Shown here: piece after piece, positions 28,197 through 38,164 of the stretch
Position numbering within the stretch: the first letter of the stretch is position 1
How the letters are laid out: each line of letters starts with the position of its first letter
Origin: CAWUIH01 sp963922495
GTDB taxonomy: Bacteria; Pseudomonadota; Gammaproteobacteria; Coxiellales; Coxiellaceae
DNA length: 50,985 bases
Direction: 5' to 3'
Assembly: GCA_963922495.1 (NCBI GenBank)
Contig: CAWUIH010000004.1
Span: forward strand, 1 to 50,985
Notes under the pieces: generated by a model
What the model saw: only the letters and a program-made list of their open reading frames with translations
What the model was told of the DNA's origin: nothing
Databases searched by the model: none
Made by a program: the position numbers and the translations under genes

Positions 28197-29525
28197 TTAC
28201 TTTTCCTCATTAAGTTTTTTTGCCTGTTTTATTGCTTCTTCGTAGCTAATCGATTTATCTTCTATAGTCAACTCAGATTCTAGTCGCTCTACGGCTTGGC
28301 TCTCTAAAACTATCGATTCGACTTCTGAGAGCATCTTGCTATTACTATAATACCAAGAAATGACTTCCTCTGGCTTATGATATGAAGCAGCTAATTCTTC
28401 AATATGGGCTCGCACTTTATCGGCATCAGCCTTGATTTGATGCTTTTTAATAAACTCAGATAATAACAATCCAAGTATGACACGTTTTTGTGCTTGAATA
28501 ATATACGGATCCCGAGGAAGTGGTATTTCTTTTGCTTCACTGGGCTTCTGAGTTCGTTGTGCAATCTGCTGACGAGTCATATCTTGCAAGTGATTAATTT
28601 CATACTCAACTAATGAGCTGGGTACTTGTATTGGATTAACTTCTACAAGTTTTCTTAACACATCTTGTTTCAATTTCTCTCTGAGAATTTGCTCGGATTC
28701 TTTAAGCATGTTTTTTTTCGCTTCTTGGCGCAAAGCATCTAAACCACCTTTAACTCCTAATTTTTCTGCAAAAATATCGTCTATCGGTGGTTTTTGAGCA
28801 GCAGTCACTTTGTGCAAGGTGATTTTAAACACAGTATTTTTACTCTTTAACTGCTCACTGTGGTAATTATCAGGAAATTTTAGGGGTAAATCTTTTACAT
28901 CACCTACTTTCATTCCAATAATACCCTCTTCAAAACCTGGAATCATTTGGTTAGCACCTAACTCCAGCTCGAAGCCTTGAGCCGTACCACCCTCAAATGC
29001 TGTGCCATCAAGGGTACCAACAAAATCAATCGTCACTTTATCCTGATTTTCAGCTACTCTATCGACTTCTTGCCACTCAGCCTGTTGTAAGGCTAGTTTA
29101 TCCAACATGACATCGATATCCTGATCGGTCACATCGACGGATAGGCGTTCTAACTCTAAACCTTCCAGAGACTTCAGTACAATTTCTGGATAGACCTCAA
29201 ATTCGATCGAGCACTCGTAAGGTTTGTCTTTGGACAACTCTTCATAACTGAGTTTTGGAGCACCTGCAATTTGTAACTTTTGTTCTTGAACCGCTTGCTG
29301 AATATTTTCTTGCATTAGTTCATCTGCAACTTCTTTACGCACTCCACTACCAAAACGTTTCTCAATAATGCTCGGAGGCACTTTACCTACTCTGAACCCC
29401 TTAATATTCGCAGTACTAGCAACTTTTCTGAGACGTTGTTGATAGGCTTTTTCGACGACTTCAGTGGGAATGGAAATTTTCAGGCGCCTTTTCAAGCCCT
29501 CCAACATTTCAACAGATGACGACAT
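28197..29525 (-). CDS. tig: Trigger factor (ribosome-associated chaperone and prolyl isomerase)
   Basis: Binds the ribosome exit tunnel and folds nascent chains. From the ATG at 29525 (preceded by AGAGGAAAA) it has 442 aa. The N-terminal ribosome-binding domain has GFRVGKVP around residue 45. The FKBP-type middle domain starts near 150 and has DFVGTLDGTAFEGGTAQGF, and the rest is the helical C-terminal domain. A longer frame running to 29576 enters the tRNA-Leu gene and is an artefact. The tRNA lies just upstream on the same strand. Confidence 0.95.
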   Translation of the reverse strand: MSSSVEMLEGLKRRLKISIPTEVVEKAYQQRLRKVASTANIKGFRVGKVPPSIIEKRFGSGVRKEVADELMQENIQQAVQEQKLQIAGAPKLSYEELSKDKPYECSIEFEVYPEIVLKSLEGLELERLSVDVTDQDIDVMLDKLALQQAEWQEVDRVAENQDKVTIDFVGTLDGTAFEGGTAQGFELELGANQMIPGFEEGIIGMKVGDVKDLPLKFPDNYHSEQLKSKNTVFKITLHKVTAAQKPPIDDIFAEKLGVKGGLDALRQEAKKNMLKESEQILREKLKQDVLRKLVEVNPIQVPSSLVEYEINHLQDMTRQQIAQRTQKPSEAKEIPLPRDPYIIQAQKRVILGLLLSEFIKKHQIKADADKVRAHIEELAASYHKPEEVISWYYSNSKMLSEVESIVLESQAVERLESELTIEDKSISYEEAIKQAKKLNEEK

Positions 29526-29546
29526 ACGTTTTCCTCTTAATTTTCG

Positions 29547-29632
<86 letters not shown>

Positions 29633-29734
29633 TTCATACACTCATAGGGCAATATTGAACACCAAGGACGCATCAGGCTCAAGCCCGTACGAAAAGATAT
29701 CCTATCGAAGTCTTGGTCACAATGATAGTATAAA

Positions 29735-29896
29735 CCTAGAAAAAGCAGTTGCATCACGATTTCTGGCATACCCTCTTGACTCATCTCGCTATATAAAAAT
29801 GCTTCTCATCACCAACGAGGCGACGTCAACAATTTTTATTACGCAATCTCAATTAATCTGTACACCATTTAATCGCGCTTAACGGCTTTTTCTAGG
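29735..29896 (+). mobile_element. MITE-like palindromic element, copy B
   Basis: A 162-bp element with perfect 12-bp terminal inverted repeats (CCTAGAAAAAGC / GCTTTTTCTAGG). A perfect 5-bp direct repeat ATAAA flanks it on both sides (29730-29734, 29897-29901). The interior matches copies A and C closely and folds as a long imperfect palindrome. It lies between the 5' side of tRNA-Leu and the 3' end of the MCE operon lipoprotein. No open frame is conserved across the copies. Confidence 0.88.
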
Positions 29897-29980
29897 ATAA
29901 AAGTCACACAGGACAGCACCACACGCTATCAAAGTTGCTTTTTCCTATGGGATATATGGTGGCAATTTAGGTAAATTCAA

Positions 29981-30604
29981 CTAATGTTTGTGTAACATCA
30001 CATGAATATGATTAATCGTAAAGTGAGCCAAATTGTTACTAATTTCAGTGATGCCTTTATTGGCGGCAATAACACCGCTATAAGCATTATTACCTGGCGA
30101 TGGTACCACAACCTCAAAAATATGAGTGGCAATAACTCGATTTGTGGTATTATTGATCAAGGTGGCTGATAACTGAATACGTACATGACTCTCAGGCAAT
30201 AAAAATTCTTGCTGCAACTTCAACAACTTAGTATCAACGCGATAAGTTGCAGTACCTGAAAAAGGCGCAACCACCACCGCAGAAAAGTATCTCTGATCGA
30301 TGATAGATTGTTGTATGATGTTAGTGACAAAAGTAGCGGGGGGAGCTGCCCAGACGTTATTTGCATAAGCTTTCAACTCATATGGTGAAACCATATACAA
30401 CATCTGGTTAGAGCGATATCCCGCACTGGCTATGGTATTGGTAATCAATACTGAGGTACGTGATCGAGTCGCAACATGCATTGGCGTTGTGACACCTTTG
30501 AAGCTAGTTAGTACATAAGTCGTCTGTGGTATTGTCTTAATAGGACCACATGCTGCCAAACAGAATATAATCGCCGTAAGGAAAAGTGCTCTCAAAGCTT
30601 TCAT
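29981..30604 (-). CDS. ABC-type transport auxiliary lipoprotein (PqiC/YmbA-like)
   Basis: A 207-aa lipoprotein with signal peptide and lipobox LAAC (C19). The mature part looks like the PqiC/YmbA domain that docks MCE tunnels to the outer membrane; YVLTSF near 30 and SRTSVLITNTIA near 50 fit. It starts 4 bases before the end of the MCE protein gene (overlap), closing a four-gene lipid-transport operon. Family assignment rests on position, lipobox and general pattern. Confidence 0.72.
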   Translation of the reverse strand: MKALRALFLTAIIFCLAACGPIKTIPQTTYVLTSFKGVTTPMHVATRSRTSVLITNTIASAGYRSNQMLYMVSPYELKAYANNVWAAPPATFVTNIIQQSIIDQRYFSAVVVAPFSGTATYRVDTKLLKLQQEFLLPESHVRIQLSATLINNTTNRVIATHIFEVVVPSPGNNAYSGVIAANKGITEISNNLAHFTINHIHVMLHKH

Positions 30605-31539
30605 TTTCGACTCTCTCCTGGTCCAGGGGGTTGTGGATACTTTCCTCTAACAAGTATAGAAGGATTATGCTGCATTTCATCTATAATACTATTAACATTC
30701 GTCATAGTAGCATTCACCTCATCCATCAATTGCTGTGCACTCGGCAGTAGTTGTGACGATAAATTCTGTATCATAATATGTGTCGTGTCCAAGGTATGTG
30801 TAGCTTGTTTTCCAGTTCTAGCAAATTCGCTGGCGGTCAATTGAATCGAATCCAAGGAAGTCTGCAGTTTTTTTATTAAACTGGGAAATTCACGACTGGC
30901 TGTGGCACCATTTTTGAGGAAAATTTTCAATGAAACGATGGCCGCATTGATGTTGTCTGAATTCCTAACTAGGGTTGTGGTCAATTTATCTAGGTTTGCC
31001 AAACTATGTGAGATTGATTTTCGATTTTTATCATCGAATAATTTGTTAACATTCTGCCCCAAATCAGTCACAGTTTTGGTTACCTTTTCAAGCGCTGTGC
31101 TTAACTTCAACAACAACGAGGGTTCGGAAACAATCACGGGATATTTCTCACCAGGTTTCGCTATAAGTTTCGGCGCTTGGGCAGTCAGCCCTTTGAGACC
31201 CACATAATCTGAGCCGGTCAAGCCCTCTGATTGGATAGTGGCTACAGTGCTAGTAGTGATAGGAACATCTTTCTCAATTGCCAAAGTCAGTACCACTAAT
31301 TGTGGATCCTTGTCGTTGAGACGCAAGCTCTTGACATATCCCACTTTCACACCATTGAATCGCACTGCCGATTGCGTACCCAGCCCTGCCACATCCTCGT
31401 GCATATAAACAATATAGGTATCGAACACTTTGTTTCGGTGCGAGAAAGATGAAAGCCATAATACAATGACTATCAAGGCAGCACTGAGTAAAACGACGAA
31501 TAACCCTACAATTGTAAAGTTAACCTTCGTGTCCATCAT
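30601..31539 (-). CDS. MCE-domain (MlaD-like) lipid-binding protein
   Basis: A 312-aa protein with an N-terminal anchor helix (about 8-31) and an MCE domain (about 38-120). The domain contains DVAGLGTQSAVRFNGVKVG and TIQSEGLTGSDYVGLKG, typical of MlaD and related proteins that form hexameric lipid channels. The long helical C-terminal region is longer than in MlaD (183 aa in E. coli), so it may form an extended tube or needle. It overlaps the ATPase gene by 20 bases. Confidence 0.88.
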   Translation of the reverse strand: MMDTKVNFTIVGLFVVLLSAALIVIVLWLSSFSHRNKVFDTYIVYMHEDVAGLGTQSAVRFNGVKVGYVKSLRLNDKDPQLVVLTLAIEKDVPITTSTVATIQSEGLTGSDYVGLKGLTAQAPKLIAKPGEKYPVIVSEPSLLLKLSTALEKVTKTVTDLGQNVNKLFDDKNRKSISHSLANLDKLTTTLVRNSDNINAAIVSLKIFLKNGATASREFPSLIKKLQTSLDSIQLTASEFARTGKQATHTLDTTHIMIQNLSSQLLPSAQQLMDEVNATMTNVNSIIDEMQHNPSILVRGKYPQPPGPGESRK

Positions 31540-32335
31540 TGACCTCTTCTGTATGTTGAGTAACGCGTTTTCTTGTCCTATCGCTGCTGAAATAATCCTG
31601 TATTAAAGGATGTGAATTGTTGACTAACTGCTCCATAGGCTCAACAGCGAGAACCTTTTGTTCACCTAAGAAAACCACACGGTCTGGAACTTTCCATAGT
31701 GTATCAATATCATGTGTCACCATAACAATGGTCAATCCCAAGCTGTCCCTTAAATTTAGCATCAATTCATCCAGTTCGCTGGCACTTTCTGGATCGATAC
31801 CAGCGGTGGGCTCATCTAAAAACACCAATTCAGGATCAAGAGCAATGGCTCGCGCCATCGCTGCTCTCTTTTTCATCCCACCACTCAATTCATCAGGCAA
31901 TTTATTGGCTGCTTCCAATTCTAAGCCTACCAGTTTGATTTTTAAAAGTGCAATTTCTTCACGCATTTTACACGTAAGATGAGAAAATTGCTGTAAAGGA
32001 TATAAAGTATTTTCAAGGACCGTTAAGGAGCTGAACAACGCTGAACTTTGAAACATGACACCCCAGCGTCGCCTTATTTCTTGCGCCTCTTTTTCGGTAC
32101 TTTGCGTAATATCAATGTCAAAGATACAGATGTTGCCACTGATTGGCCTAAGCAGCATGAGTATGCTACGAAGCAACGTCGTTTTGCCACAGCCACTAGC
32201 GCCGATGATAGCGACTATCTCATTCGGATATATATCAAGATCGAGATTTCGATGGATATCTTTGTTACCAAGCCGATTAGTAACATTTGATAGTTTGATA
32301 ATGGGCTGCATTTGCTGTGTCTGTATTGCTGGCAT
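31520..32335 (-). CDS. MlaF-like ABC transporter ATPase
   Basis: A 271-aa ATPase of the MCE/Mla system. Motifs are Walker A GASGCGKTT, Q-loop GVMFQSSALFSSLTV, signature LSGGMKKRAAMARA, Walker B LVFLDEPTAGIDP and the switch histidine VTHDID. SGGMKKR is characteristic of MlaF. The ATG at 32335 shares one base with the permease stop (TAATG); a TTG 15 bases upstream is less likely. Confidence 0.93.
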   Translation of the reverse strand: MPAIQTQQMQPIIKLSNVTNRLGNKDIHRNLDLDIYPNEIVAIIGASGCGKTTLLRSILMLLRPISGNICIFDIDITQSTEKEAQEIRRRWGVMFQSSALFSSLTVLENTLYPLQQFSHLTCKMREEIALLKIKLVGLELEAANKLPDELSGGMKKRAAMARAIALDPELVFLDEPTAGIDPESASELDELMLNLRDSLGLTIVMVTHDIDTLWKVPDRVVFLGEQKVLAVEPMEQLVNNSHPLIQDYFSSDRTRKRVTQHTEEVNDGHEG

Positions 32336-33516
32336 TAAATTCCCTGCCAACTGAAGACGACTGAGAAAAAAGCATCGACAATAATGATCAAAAAGATAGA
32401 CTGTACAGCACTTTGAGTGGTTTTACTTCCCACACTGTCAGCAGTGCCCGTCACTTGAAATCCTTGAAAACAACCCACCGCCGCAATCACTAAGGCAAAA
32501 ATAGGCGCTTTGATTAATCCAACCCAAAAATGTCTCACTGGTAGCGTTTGCAACCTCTCCAAAAATGCAATTGCACCAATTCCAAGTGAGCTTCGCGCCA
32601 TTAATAAACTTCCCAATATACCAAAAATATCTGCCCAAACAATTAATAGTGGCATTGCAATCAACAATCCACAAATTCGTGGCATTACCAAGCGCTCAAC
32701 CGGCTTGATGCCCATTGTTAATAACACATCGATTTCCTCATTGAACTTCATAGTCCCAATCATAGAGGTCAATGCTGTACTGGTTCTTCCTGCGGCAATA
32801 ATTGCGGTAATCAATGGACCAAACTCACGCATCACCGCCATCCCAGAAATGTCAACGATAAAAATATCAACATTATAAATCTGTAATTGCACTGCAATTT
32901 GATAAGTCAATACAACCCCTACCAAAAAAATCAATAGTGCAACAATGGCCAGAGCACGATAACCCATTTCTTCAACGGATTTCATTGTAGCTCTGAAAGG
33001 AATACGAGTTGGATGCAGTATCAGCTGAAAAATACTTACAAAAACTTCACCTGTAAATGCCAAAAAATTCATACTGATCAAGCATTTTCTATAGGCCTCA
33101 AACCCAATCTGGTGAAGTATATTCGGCGATTTTCGGGGAGACGGTGGCTGGTGAATTTCGGTGTGATCTTGTTGTAATAAATTCAATAATGATTGAATTT
33201 GTTCACTAAGACCGGTAATCTGAATGGTCTTTCCTGAAGATTTAAGATTCTCTAACAGATCTTGAAAATAAATAGCGCCCGCAGAATCCATTGCGTCAAT
33301 TTTTTCGCAACGAATTTGTGTCTCAGCAGATAGCGTCGCAAGATCATTTTCCAGTCGCGTTTCAAGATTTTCCAATCCTTTCAGTGTCCAAAATCCAGTA
33401 CAGTGAATAATTTTTCTATCCTCAGAAACAAGATAGTCCGCTATTTGTTCAAAAGACTGCTGGTCATTTTTGGACATTTTTCTAACCCACCCTGAAAATT
33501 GCTTACATTCTGCCAT
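32335..33516 (-). CDS. MlaE-family ABC permease with N-terminal STAS-like domain
   Basis: A 393-aa protein. The first 120 residues look like a STAS domain (TLKGLENLE, then CEKIDAMDSAGAIYFQDLL), a module that in E. coli is the separate MlaB. Residues about 140-393 are a MlaE permease with five or so helices and the conserved EFGPLITAIIAAGRTSTA. The fusion explains the absence of mlaB. ATG at 33477, better placed for a ribosome site (AGGGTGGG), is an alternative start. It is the first gene of the operon. Confidence 0.9.
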   Translation of the reverse strand: MAECKQFSGWVRKMSKNDQQSFEQIADYLVSEDRKIIHCTGFWTLKGLENLETRLENDLATLSAETQIRCEKIDAMDSAGAIYFQDLLENLKSSGKTIQITGLSEQIQSLLNLLQQDHTEIHQPPSPRKSPNILHQIGFEAYRKCLISMNFLAFTGEVFVSIFQLILHPTRIPFRATMKSVEEMGYRALAIVALLIFLVGVVLTYQIAVQLQIYNVDIFIVDISGMAVMREFGPLITAIIAAGRTSTALTSMIGTMKFNEEIDVLLTMGIKPVERLVMPRICGLLIAMPLLIVWADIFGILGSLLMARSSLGIGAIAFLERLQTLPVRHFWVGLIKAPIFALVIAAVGCFQGFQVTGTADSVGSKTTQSAVQSIFLIIIVDAFFSVVFSWQGI

Positions 33517-33928
33517 TAAAGTATATAAACAGCAAACTAATTTGCCTCAGTGTATACTTTTGTAGCTGCTTTTTTGGCCCGATGCTGGCAATACAAAATA
33601 CCATCGTTAAATGTTAAGTACTCGCCTAGCATCAGCCAGTATTCTTTCGATCACAACAGTTTTCTGAGACAGATTAATTTCTTTCTACGGCTAAGTTTGC
33701 ATAACCTAATTAACATTATAAGTTATTTTAAGTAATACACTCAAAAACAGCATTGATATTGGTTATTGGAGAATATATTCATTAACTGACTATTAATCGA
33801 ACGAAAAAAGTACGAATACCAGCAACGGTCTACAAAATTTAATAAATTGGTAATCTTTTGGCCATAAACTCCATTTTAACCTAGAAAATAAACTTATCAA
33901 CAAATGCTATTGATTGGAGCTATTTATA
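33517..33928. other. Intergenic region between divergent genes
   Basis: These 412 AT-rich bases separate the MCE permease (-) from a large unknown gene (+). They should hold both promoters, which I cannot place with confidence. TTTAACCTAGAAAA at 33875-33888 repeats the left junction of palindromic element A (duplication plus end) but no right end follows, so it may be a remnant or chance. Confidence 0.35.
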
Positions 33929-36040
33929 ATGTATAGGCAACTCAACAGTCAGAATACTGATATTAACAGCACTGGGCCAATTGAAACCATGTCGCTACCA
34001 GAGTTAATCCAACTTGCTCGTAAAATAAGGCTCCTGCTTTTGAAACCTCAAGATGAAAATAAACAAGCACTTACACAAGGTTATCAAAGAGAAGCACTTG
34101 AAAAATGGCATAAACAATGTAATGAGTTAATAGACAAAAATCCCCAATATCGCATGAAGGATTACGAAGAAATCGTCTCCGTGATATCACTCGTAGATCA
34201 CCATCTCGAGAGGGAAATATTTTACAAATTTAAACTCATTGCCAATACAACTCGTGATTTTAAAGCAACTATCGAACTTCATAAAGAGATAGCAAAGCAT
34301 ATTAGAGAATTATTGCATCGACGCAATGCCTGGTTGAAACACCTCGTGGTAGCATTGAAAACACGAGAAGATGATAACACGATCAAGATAGATACTGGCG
34401 ACACCAATGATGGTACCAAGATTGAGCTTCATGACGTAAAAAGTCATCATAGCGACTCAAGACCAAATCACAATGATTTAAACCTGCCTCTAAATGCTGG
34501 CCAAAATCGTGACATCGAAAATACAGTTCCACAAACTTTCTCACTCCCATTTGAATTGAATGATCCTTCCTTTGATTTAAATAATTACGTTAACACAATA
34601 GAAAACTTTATACAGCAAGTAGACAATTTACTAAACAACCAAGATGATGAATTCTTAGAGAATTTTTTTAAGTTTAGGACGCATGACCCTCAACTCTATT
34701 GGCTAGACAATCCATATGTTCGATCTGCAATCGAAAAACTGAAAATCACTATTATGTCAGTTTTTGTTTTACTGAAGAGCGTTTCCTCAAGTGCATTAAT
34801 GGGTATTTCTATGAGTACTGTGGGAATTTTGCCGCAAATCAGCAAATTTAAAAAACTAAGCCTGGCTATGGCGACTAACTTTTTTGACACCGCACTGACT
34901 CGCGGCCCAGCAATGTACACATTTTTTGACATCATTTACGAATGGATTTTGAAGCGTGACCAGCCCACATATCTTAAAACACCTCTGAAACCTTTACTGC
35001 AGGAAAAACGTTTATCAAACATCCAATTATTTTTGTTACCGTTCTGTTTACTAGGGGTGTTATTTGACAGCTTAAATGCATATGCATCAGTGTCTAAACT
35101 TGTAGAGTTTGAAGAAGAGTACCTTAATAGCGATTATCTAAAAAGAACTTCCCTAGTATTTCAGTTAATACTGACATTCTCGGCCCTAATCTCAACGATC
35201 ACCTTTAATTACAAAAAATATCCAGCAAGCATTAAAAATCTCTATTATAAATGTATATCACCCAAAGTCTCTTACAAAGACCTCTCTTTAGGTTTCTTTT
35301 TCGGCATTTGGTCAACGCTAAGTTCCTTGGTGTTATTGGGCATCCAACTATTACACGCTAAAGGTCAACTTAAGCAACAGTTTGGGATTACAGAGATAGC
35401 ATCTGATATTATTTGCCTTATTTTGTTGCCTGGAAAGCTCATGCTTACTCTGACAACACAATCCACTAAAGTGATTACTGGAGGCCTGAACCCTAAAAAA
35501 TTAAGTTTCCTTCCAAAAACGCATCTTGGGCAATGCGCGTCCTTTACTTTAACAGCACCAGTTTTGCTTCTAAATTTAATTATTGTAACCTTCACAACGC
35601 TTGGTAGCTCATTATATTATTTTGAATCACAGGGCTCTCCCACTGCTGTTGGATGGGTAATATCTTCACTCTTAGCTATTGGTGCCCTTATAACTGTTTT
35701 CATGTTTTCAGAACATCCTGCATACGAACACTGGGCAAAGTGTACTGATAATTATGTTAATGACCCCCAATCTGAAGCAAGAGCAGAAAGTTCAAACCAG
35801 AACATTTCTGATTCTAAGGGACCACACTTCATGAGAGTCAGCTCAATAGCAGACTCTGTAGCTACAATCGGATTTGAAGAACACCAATTGAGCAAAAAAA
35901 TAATAAGTACAACGACGAGAATACGTTTATTTTGGTATTGTAGCGGGCCCGGGCCGGAAGAAGCAAAAGCATTATCATTGAATCCTTCAGATAGCCAAAG
36001 CATCATATCAGAAGGTTCTTATCATAATTTAACTAATTAA
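33929..36040 (+). CDS. Large uncharacterised polytopic membrane protein, 703 aa
   Basis: I do not recognise a family. Residues 1-250 are polar and helical with many charged residues. About 270-595 contain roughly seven hydrophobic segments (near 270-302, 365-390, 405-425, 452-476, 488-512, 540-565, 573-594). The last 110 residues are polar and rich in Ser, Glu and Asn, including GPGPEEAKALSLNPSDSQS near the end. GGAG 9 bases before the ATG supports this start over an in-frame TTG 15 bases upstream. No neighbours suggest a function; the end overlaps the convergent yfcH-like gene by 8 bases. A secreted effector is possible but unproven. Confidence 0.7.
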   Translation: MYRQLNSQNTDINSTGPIETMSLPELIQLARKIRLLLLKPQDENKQALTQGYQREALEKWHKQCNELIDKNPQYRMKDYEEIVSVISLVDHHLEREIFYKFKLIANTTRDFKATIELHKEIAKHIRELLHRRNAWLKHLVVALKTREDDNTIKIDTGDTNDGTKIELHDVKSHHSDSRPNHNDLNLPLNAGQNRDIENTVPQTFSLPFELNDPSFDLNNYVNTIENFIQQVDNLLNNQDDEFLENFFKFRTHDPQLYWLDNPYVRSAIEKLKITIMSVFVLLKSVSSSALMGISMSTVGILPQISKFKKLSLAMATNFFDTALTRGPAMYTFFDIIYEWILKRDQPTYLKTPLKPLLQEKRLSNIQLFLLPFCLLGVLFDSLNAYASVSKLVEFEEEYLNSDYLKRTSLVFQLILTFSALISTITFNYKKYPASIKNLYYKCISPKVSYKDLSLGFFFGIWSTLSSLVLLGIQLLHAKGQLKQQFGITEIASDIICLILLPGKLMLTLTTQSTKVITGGLNPKKLSFLPKTHLGQCASFTLTAPVLLLNLIIVTFTTLGSSLYYFESQGSPTAVGWVISSLLAIGALITVFMFSEHPAYEHWAKCTDNYVNDPQSEARAESSNQNISDSKGPHFMRVSSIADSVATIGFEEHQLSKKIISTTTRIRLFWYCSGPGPEEAKALSLNPSDSQSIISEGSYHNLTN

Positions 36041-36959
36041 ATAAACTTTTTAAGGCAGATTTTATAGTGGGATGAGTAAATTTAAAGCCAGCGGCTGCGA
36101 GGCGTTTAGCTTCAATGTGCTGACCATTTAATAATAATTCTCGTCCCATTTGCCCAAACAGTATTTCTACCATCCCGCTTGGCAACCGCATGAAGCAGGG
36201 TCTTTTGACAGCACTTGCTAATTCCGTAGCGAATTGCTGTTGAGAGACTACCTCATCTGCCACTATATTAAATGGGCCTGTTAACTCTTTGCGCTCAATT
36301 AAAAATATAATCGCAGCAATGGCATCTTCAAGCAACACCCAGGAGAAAGGTTGTTTACCATTACCAATAATTGCTCCTAAACCGAGCTTGAAAGCGGGCA
36401 ACATCTGTGTCAATGCGCCACCTCTATCCGACAACACCACTCCAAATCGTAAATAGGTGACACGCACACCAACTTTTTCGGCCTTTGCCAATGCGTCTTC
36501 CCACTCCAACGCCACTTGACTCAAAAAATCAGTAGGCTTTTTTGGCAATGGACTGTGTTCGTTAAATATTGTGTTATTTTGCCCGTCAACATCATCCATC
36601 AACCCATAAATACCTATCGCACTTGCATTCAATAACCGTGGACTGCTTGAACCCAGTTCACAACAAAACTGTGCCAATTGTGCGGACGTGTCAACACGGC
36701 TAGCGATAATTTGCTGTTTTCTTGAGGGACTCCAACGTCCTTTCCCGACGTTTTCTCCACATAAATTAACAACCACATCCTGATTAGCCAATTGTTGCGT
36801 CGATAACTGCGCCCAAGTCAATAGGTTTTTTATATTGGGAAATTTTTTGTGTAGTTTAGATTTTGATCTTCCAACAAGCGTTAATTCGTGTTGCGCTGTA
36901 AGCTTATCTACTAGTGCGGTTCCAATTAAACCGCTTGCACCTGCAATCATTATTTTCAT
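36033..36959 (-). CDS. TIGR01777-type NAD(P)-dependent epimerase/dehydratase family protein (YfcH-like)
   Basis: A 308-aa extended short-chain dehydrogenase protein with the dinucleotide loop GASGLIG at 7-13. Family features include VVNLCGENVGKGRWSPSRKQQI, LNASAIGIYG and the C-terminal DUF1731-like end (LPSGMVEILFGQMGRELLLNGQ). The biological role of YfcH/SulA-like proteins in bacteria is unclear. It is monocistronic, upstream of nothing on its strand within 100 bases. Confidence 0.87.
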   Translation of the reverse strand: MKIMIAGASGLIGTALVDKLTAQHELTLVGRSKSKLHKKFPNIKNLLTWAQLSTQQLANQDVVVNLCGENVGKGRWSPSRKQQIIASRVDTSAQLAQFCCELGSSSPRLLNASAIGIYGLMDDVDGQNNTIFNEHSPLPKKPTDFLSQVALEWEDALAKAEKVGVRVTYLRFGVVLSDRGGALTQMLPAFKLGLGAIIGNGKQPFSWVLLEDAIAAIIFLIERKELTGPFNIVADEVVSQQQFATELASAVKRPCFMRLPSGMVEILFGQMGRELLLNGQHIEAKRLAAAGFKFTHPTIKSALKSLFN

Positions 36960-37067
36960 TGAACTTTCACCAGCTATAGAATGAGTAAGGCTTCAACCGA
37001 ATCAATAGACTAATTAATAGCTTATGCATTGTCAATGTATCAGCAATGTCACAAATGTGGCTACAAT

Positions 37068-38156
37068 CTACGACTGCTCTGACAATGCTTTTAAGCGTTT
37101 GCAGTTGTAGTTAAAACGTGTCTTGTCGTTGTCAACCAGTGTCACATGCCCTAATTTACGCGATACACGCGGAGATTTCCCGTAATCGTGGTAATGCAGC
37201 CCCGGAATTTCGAGGCAAGGTTTAATCGGTAGCAAGGAACCAACACAGTTTAACATCATACAATGACCATTCACTGCCGTGCTGCCTAATGGCAAACTCA
37301 TACAAGCGCGAACATGATTTTCAAATTGGCTGGTTTGTGCACCTTCGATAGTCCAGTGCCCAGAATTATGCACTCGCGGGGCTATTTCGTTAGCAATCAA
37401 TTGTCCTTTCGCAATAAAATATTCCACAGTCAATGTGCCTACATAATTCATACGCTCTAAAATATTTTTGAGTTGCATTTCAGCTTGCTGCTGTAAATTA
37501 ACATCACTAAATGGCGCAGTTGAAACATGCAGGATACTGTTCTTATGCTGGTTCTGCGTCATCGGATAATAGCGAATTTCCCCCGACTGATTACGGCTAG
37601 CAATTAAAGATACCTCAAAATCAAAATCGACAAACTTTTCAACAATCAAAGCGTGATGCTTTAATTCATTCCAAGCCACCTCAAGATCCTGTAACGATTG
37701 CAGCATCCATTGACCTTTTCCGTCGTATCCAAAGCGACGAGTTTTCAATATGGCGGGTAATCCCAGGCGATCAACCGCTGCTCGCAGCTCATCGCAAGAA
37801 TCGATTACTAGAAAATCGGCAGTCGGTATTCCCAACGCATTCAAATATTTTTTTTCCAGTAATCGATCCTGAGCAATTTCTAAAATATCAACACTCGGAA
37901 ACAACACAGCCCGTTGTGATAACCATTTAGCGCAACTAATAGGTATATTTTCTGTTTCATACGTAACAACATCCACCTGCTCGACAAATGGTTGCAGCCT
38001 AACCCAATCATCATATTCTGCACACACAACTTCCGTAACAGCATTAGCGCATGCCTCAGCTGAGGGATCCAAGCAAATTGTATCAATATTGAGGGGGTAA
38101 GCGCTTAGAGCCAGCATACGGGCTAGCTGCCCACCTCCAAGGATGCCTAATTTCAT
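37068..38156 (-). CDS. purK: N5-carboxyaminoimidazole ribonucleotide synthase
   Basis: ATP-grasp enzyme that carboxylates AIR to N5-CAIR. In 362 aa it has the N-terminal pre-ATP-grasp motif GILGGGQLARMLALSA (3-18), the ATP-binding TRRFGYDGKGQW, and the metal-binding NEIAPRVHNSGHWTIEGAQTSQ. It follows purE by 8 bases and its product is the PurE substrate. Confidence 0.96.
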   Translation of the reverse strand: MKLGILGGGQLARMLALSAYPLNIDTICLDPSAEACANAVTEVVCAEYDDWVRLQPFVEQVDVVTYETENIPISCAKWLSQRAVLFPSVDILEIAQDRLLEKKYLNALGIPTADFLVIDSCDELRAAVDRLGLPAILKTRRFGYDGKGQWMLQSLQDLEVAWNELKHHALIVEKFVDFDFEVSLIASRNQSGEIRYYPMTQNQHKNSILHVSTAPFSDVNLQQQAEMQLKNILERMNYVGTLTVEYFIAKGQLIANEIAPRVHNSGHWTIEGAQTSQFENHVRACMSLPLGSTAVNGHCMMLNCVGSLLPIKPCLEIPGLHYHDYGKSPRVSRKLGHVTLVDNDKTRFNYNCKRLKALSEQS

Positions 38157-38164
38157 TTTATATG

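Noticed and set aside
29655..29882. 75-codon frame inside palindromic element B, similar to a 63-codon frame in copy C (43817-44008)
   Set aside because: The shared peptide arises from shared DNA; the same frame in copy A is broken by a TAG after about 11 codons of the element, and the frames start outside it. Non-coding element.
33880..33888. CCTAGAAAA as a further palindromic element copy
   Set aside because: No matching TTTTCTAGG within 170 bases and no interior similarity; at most a remnant.
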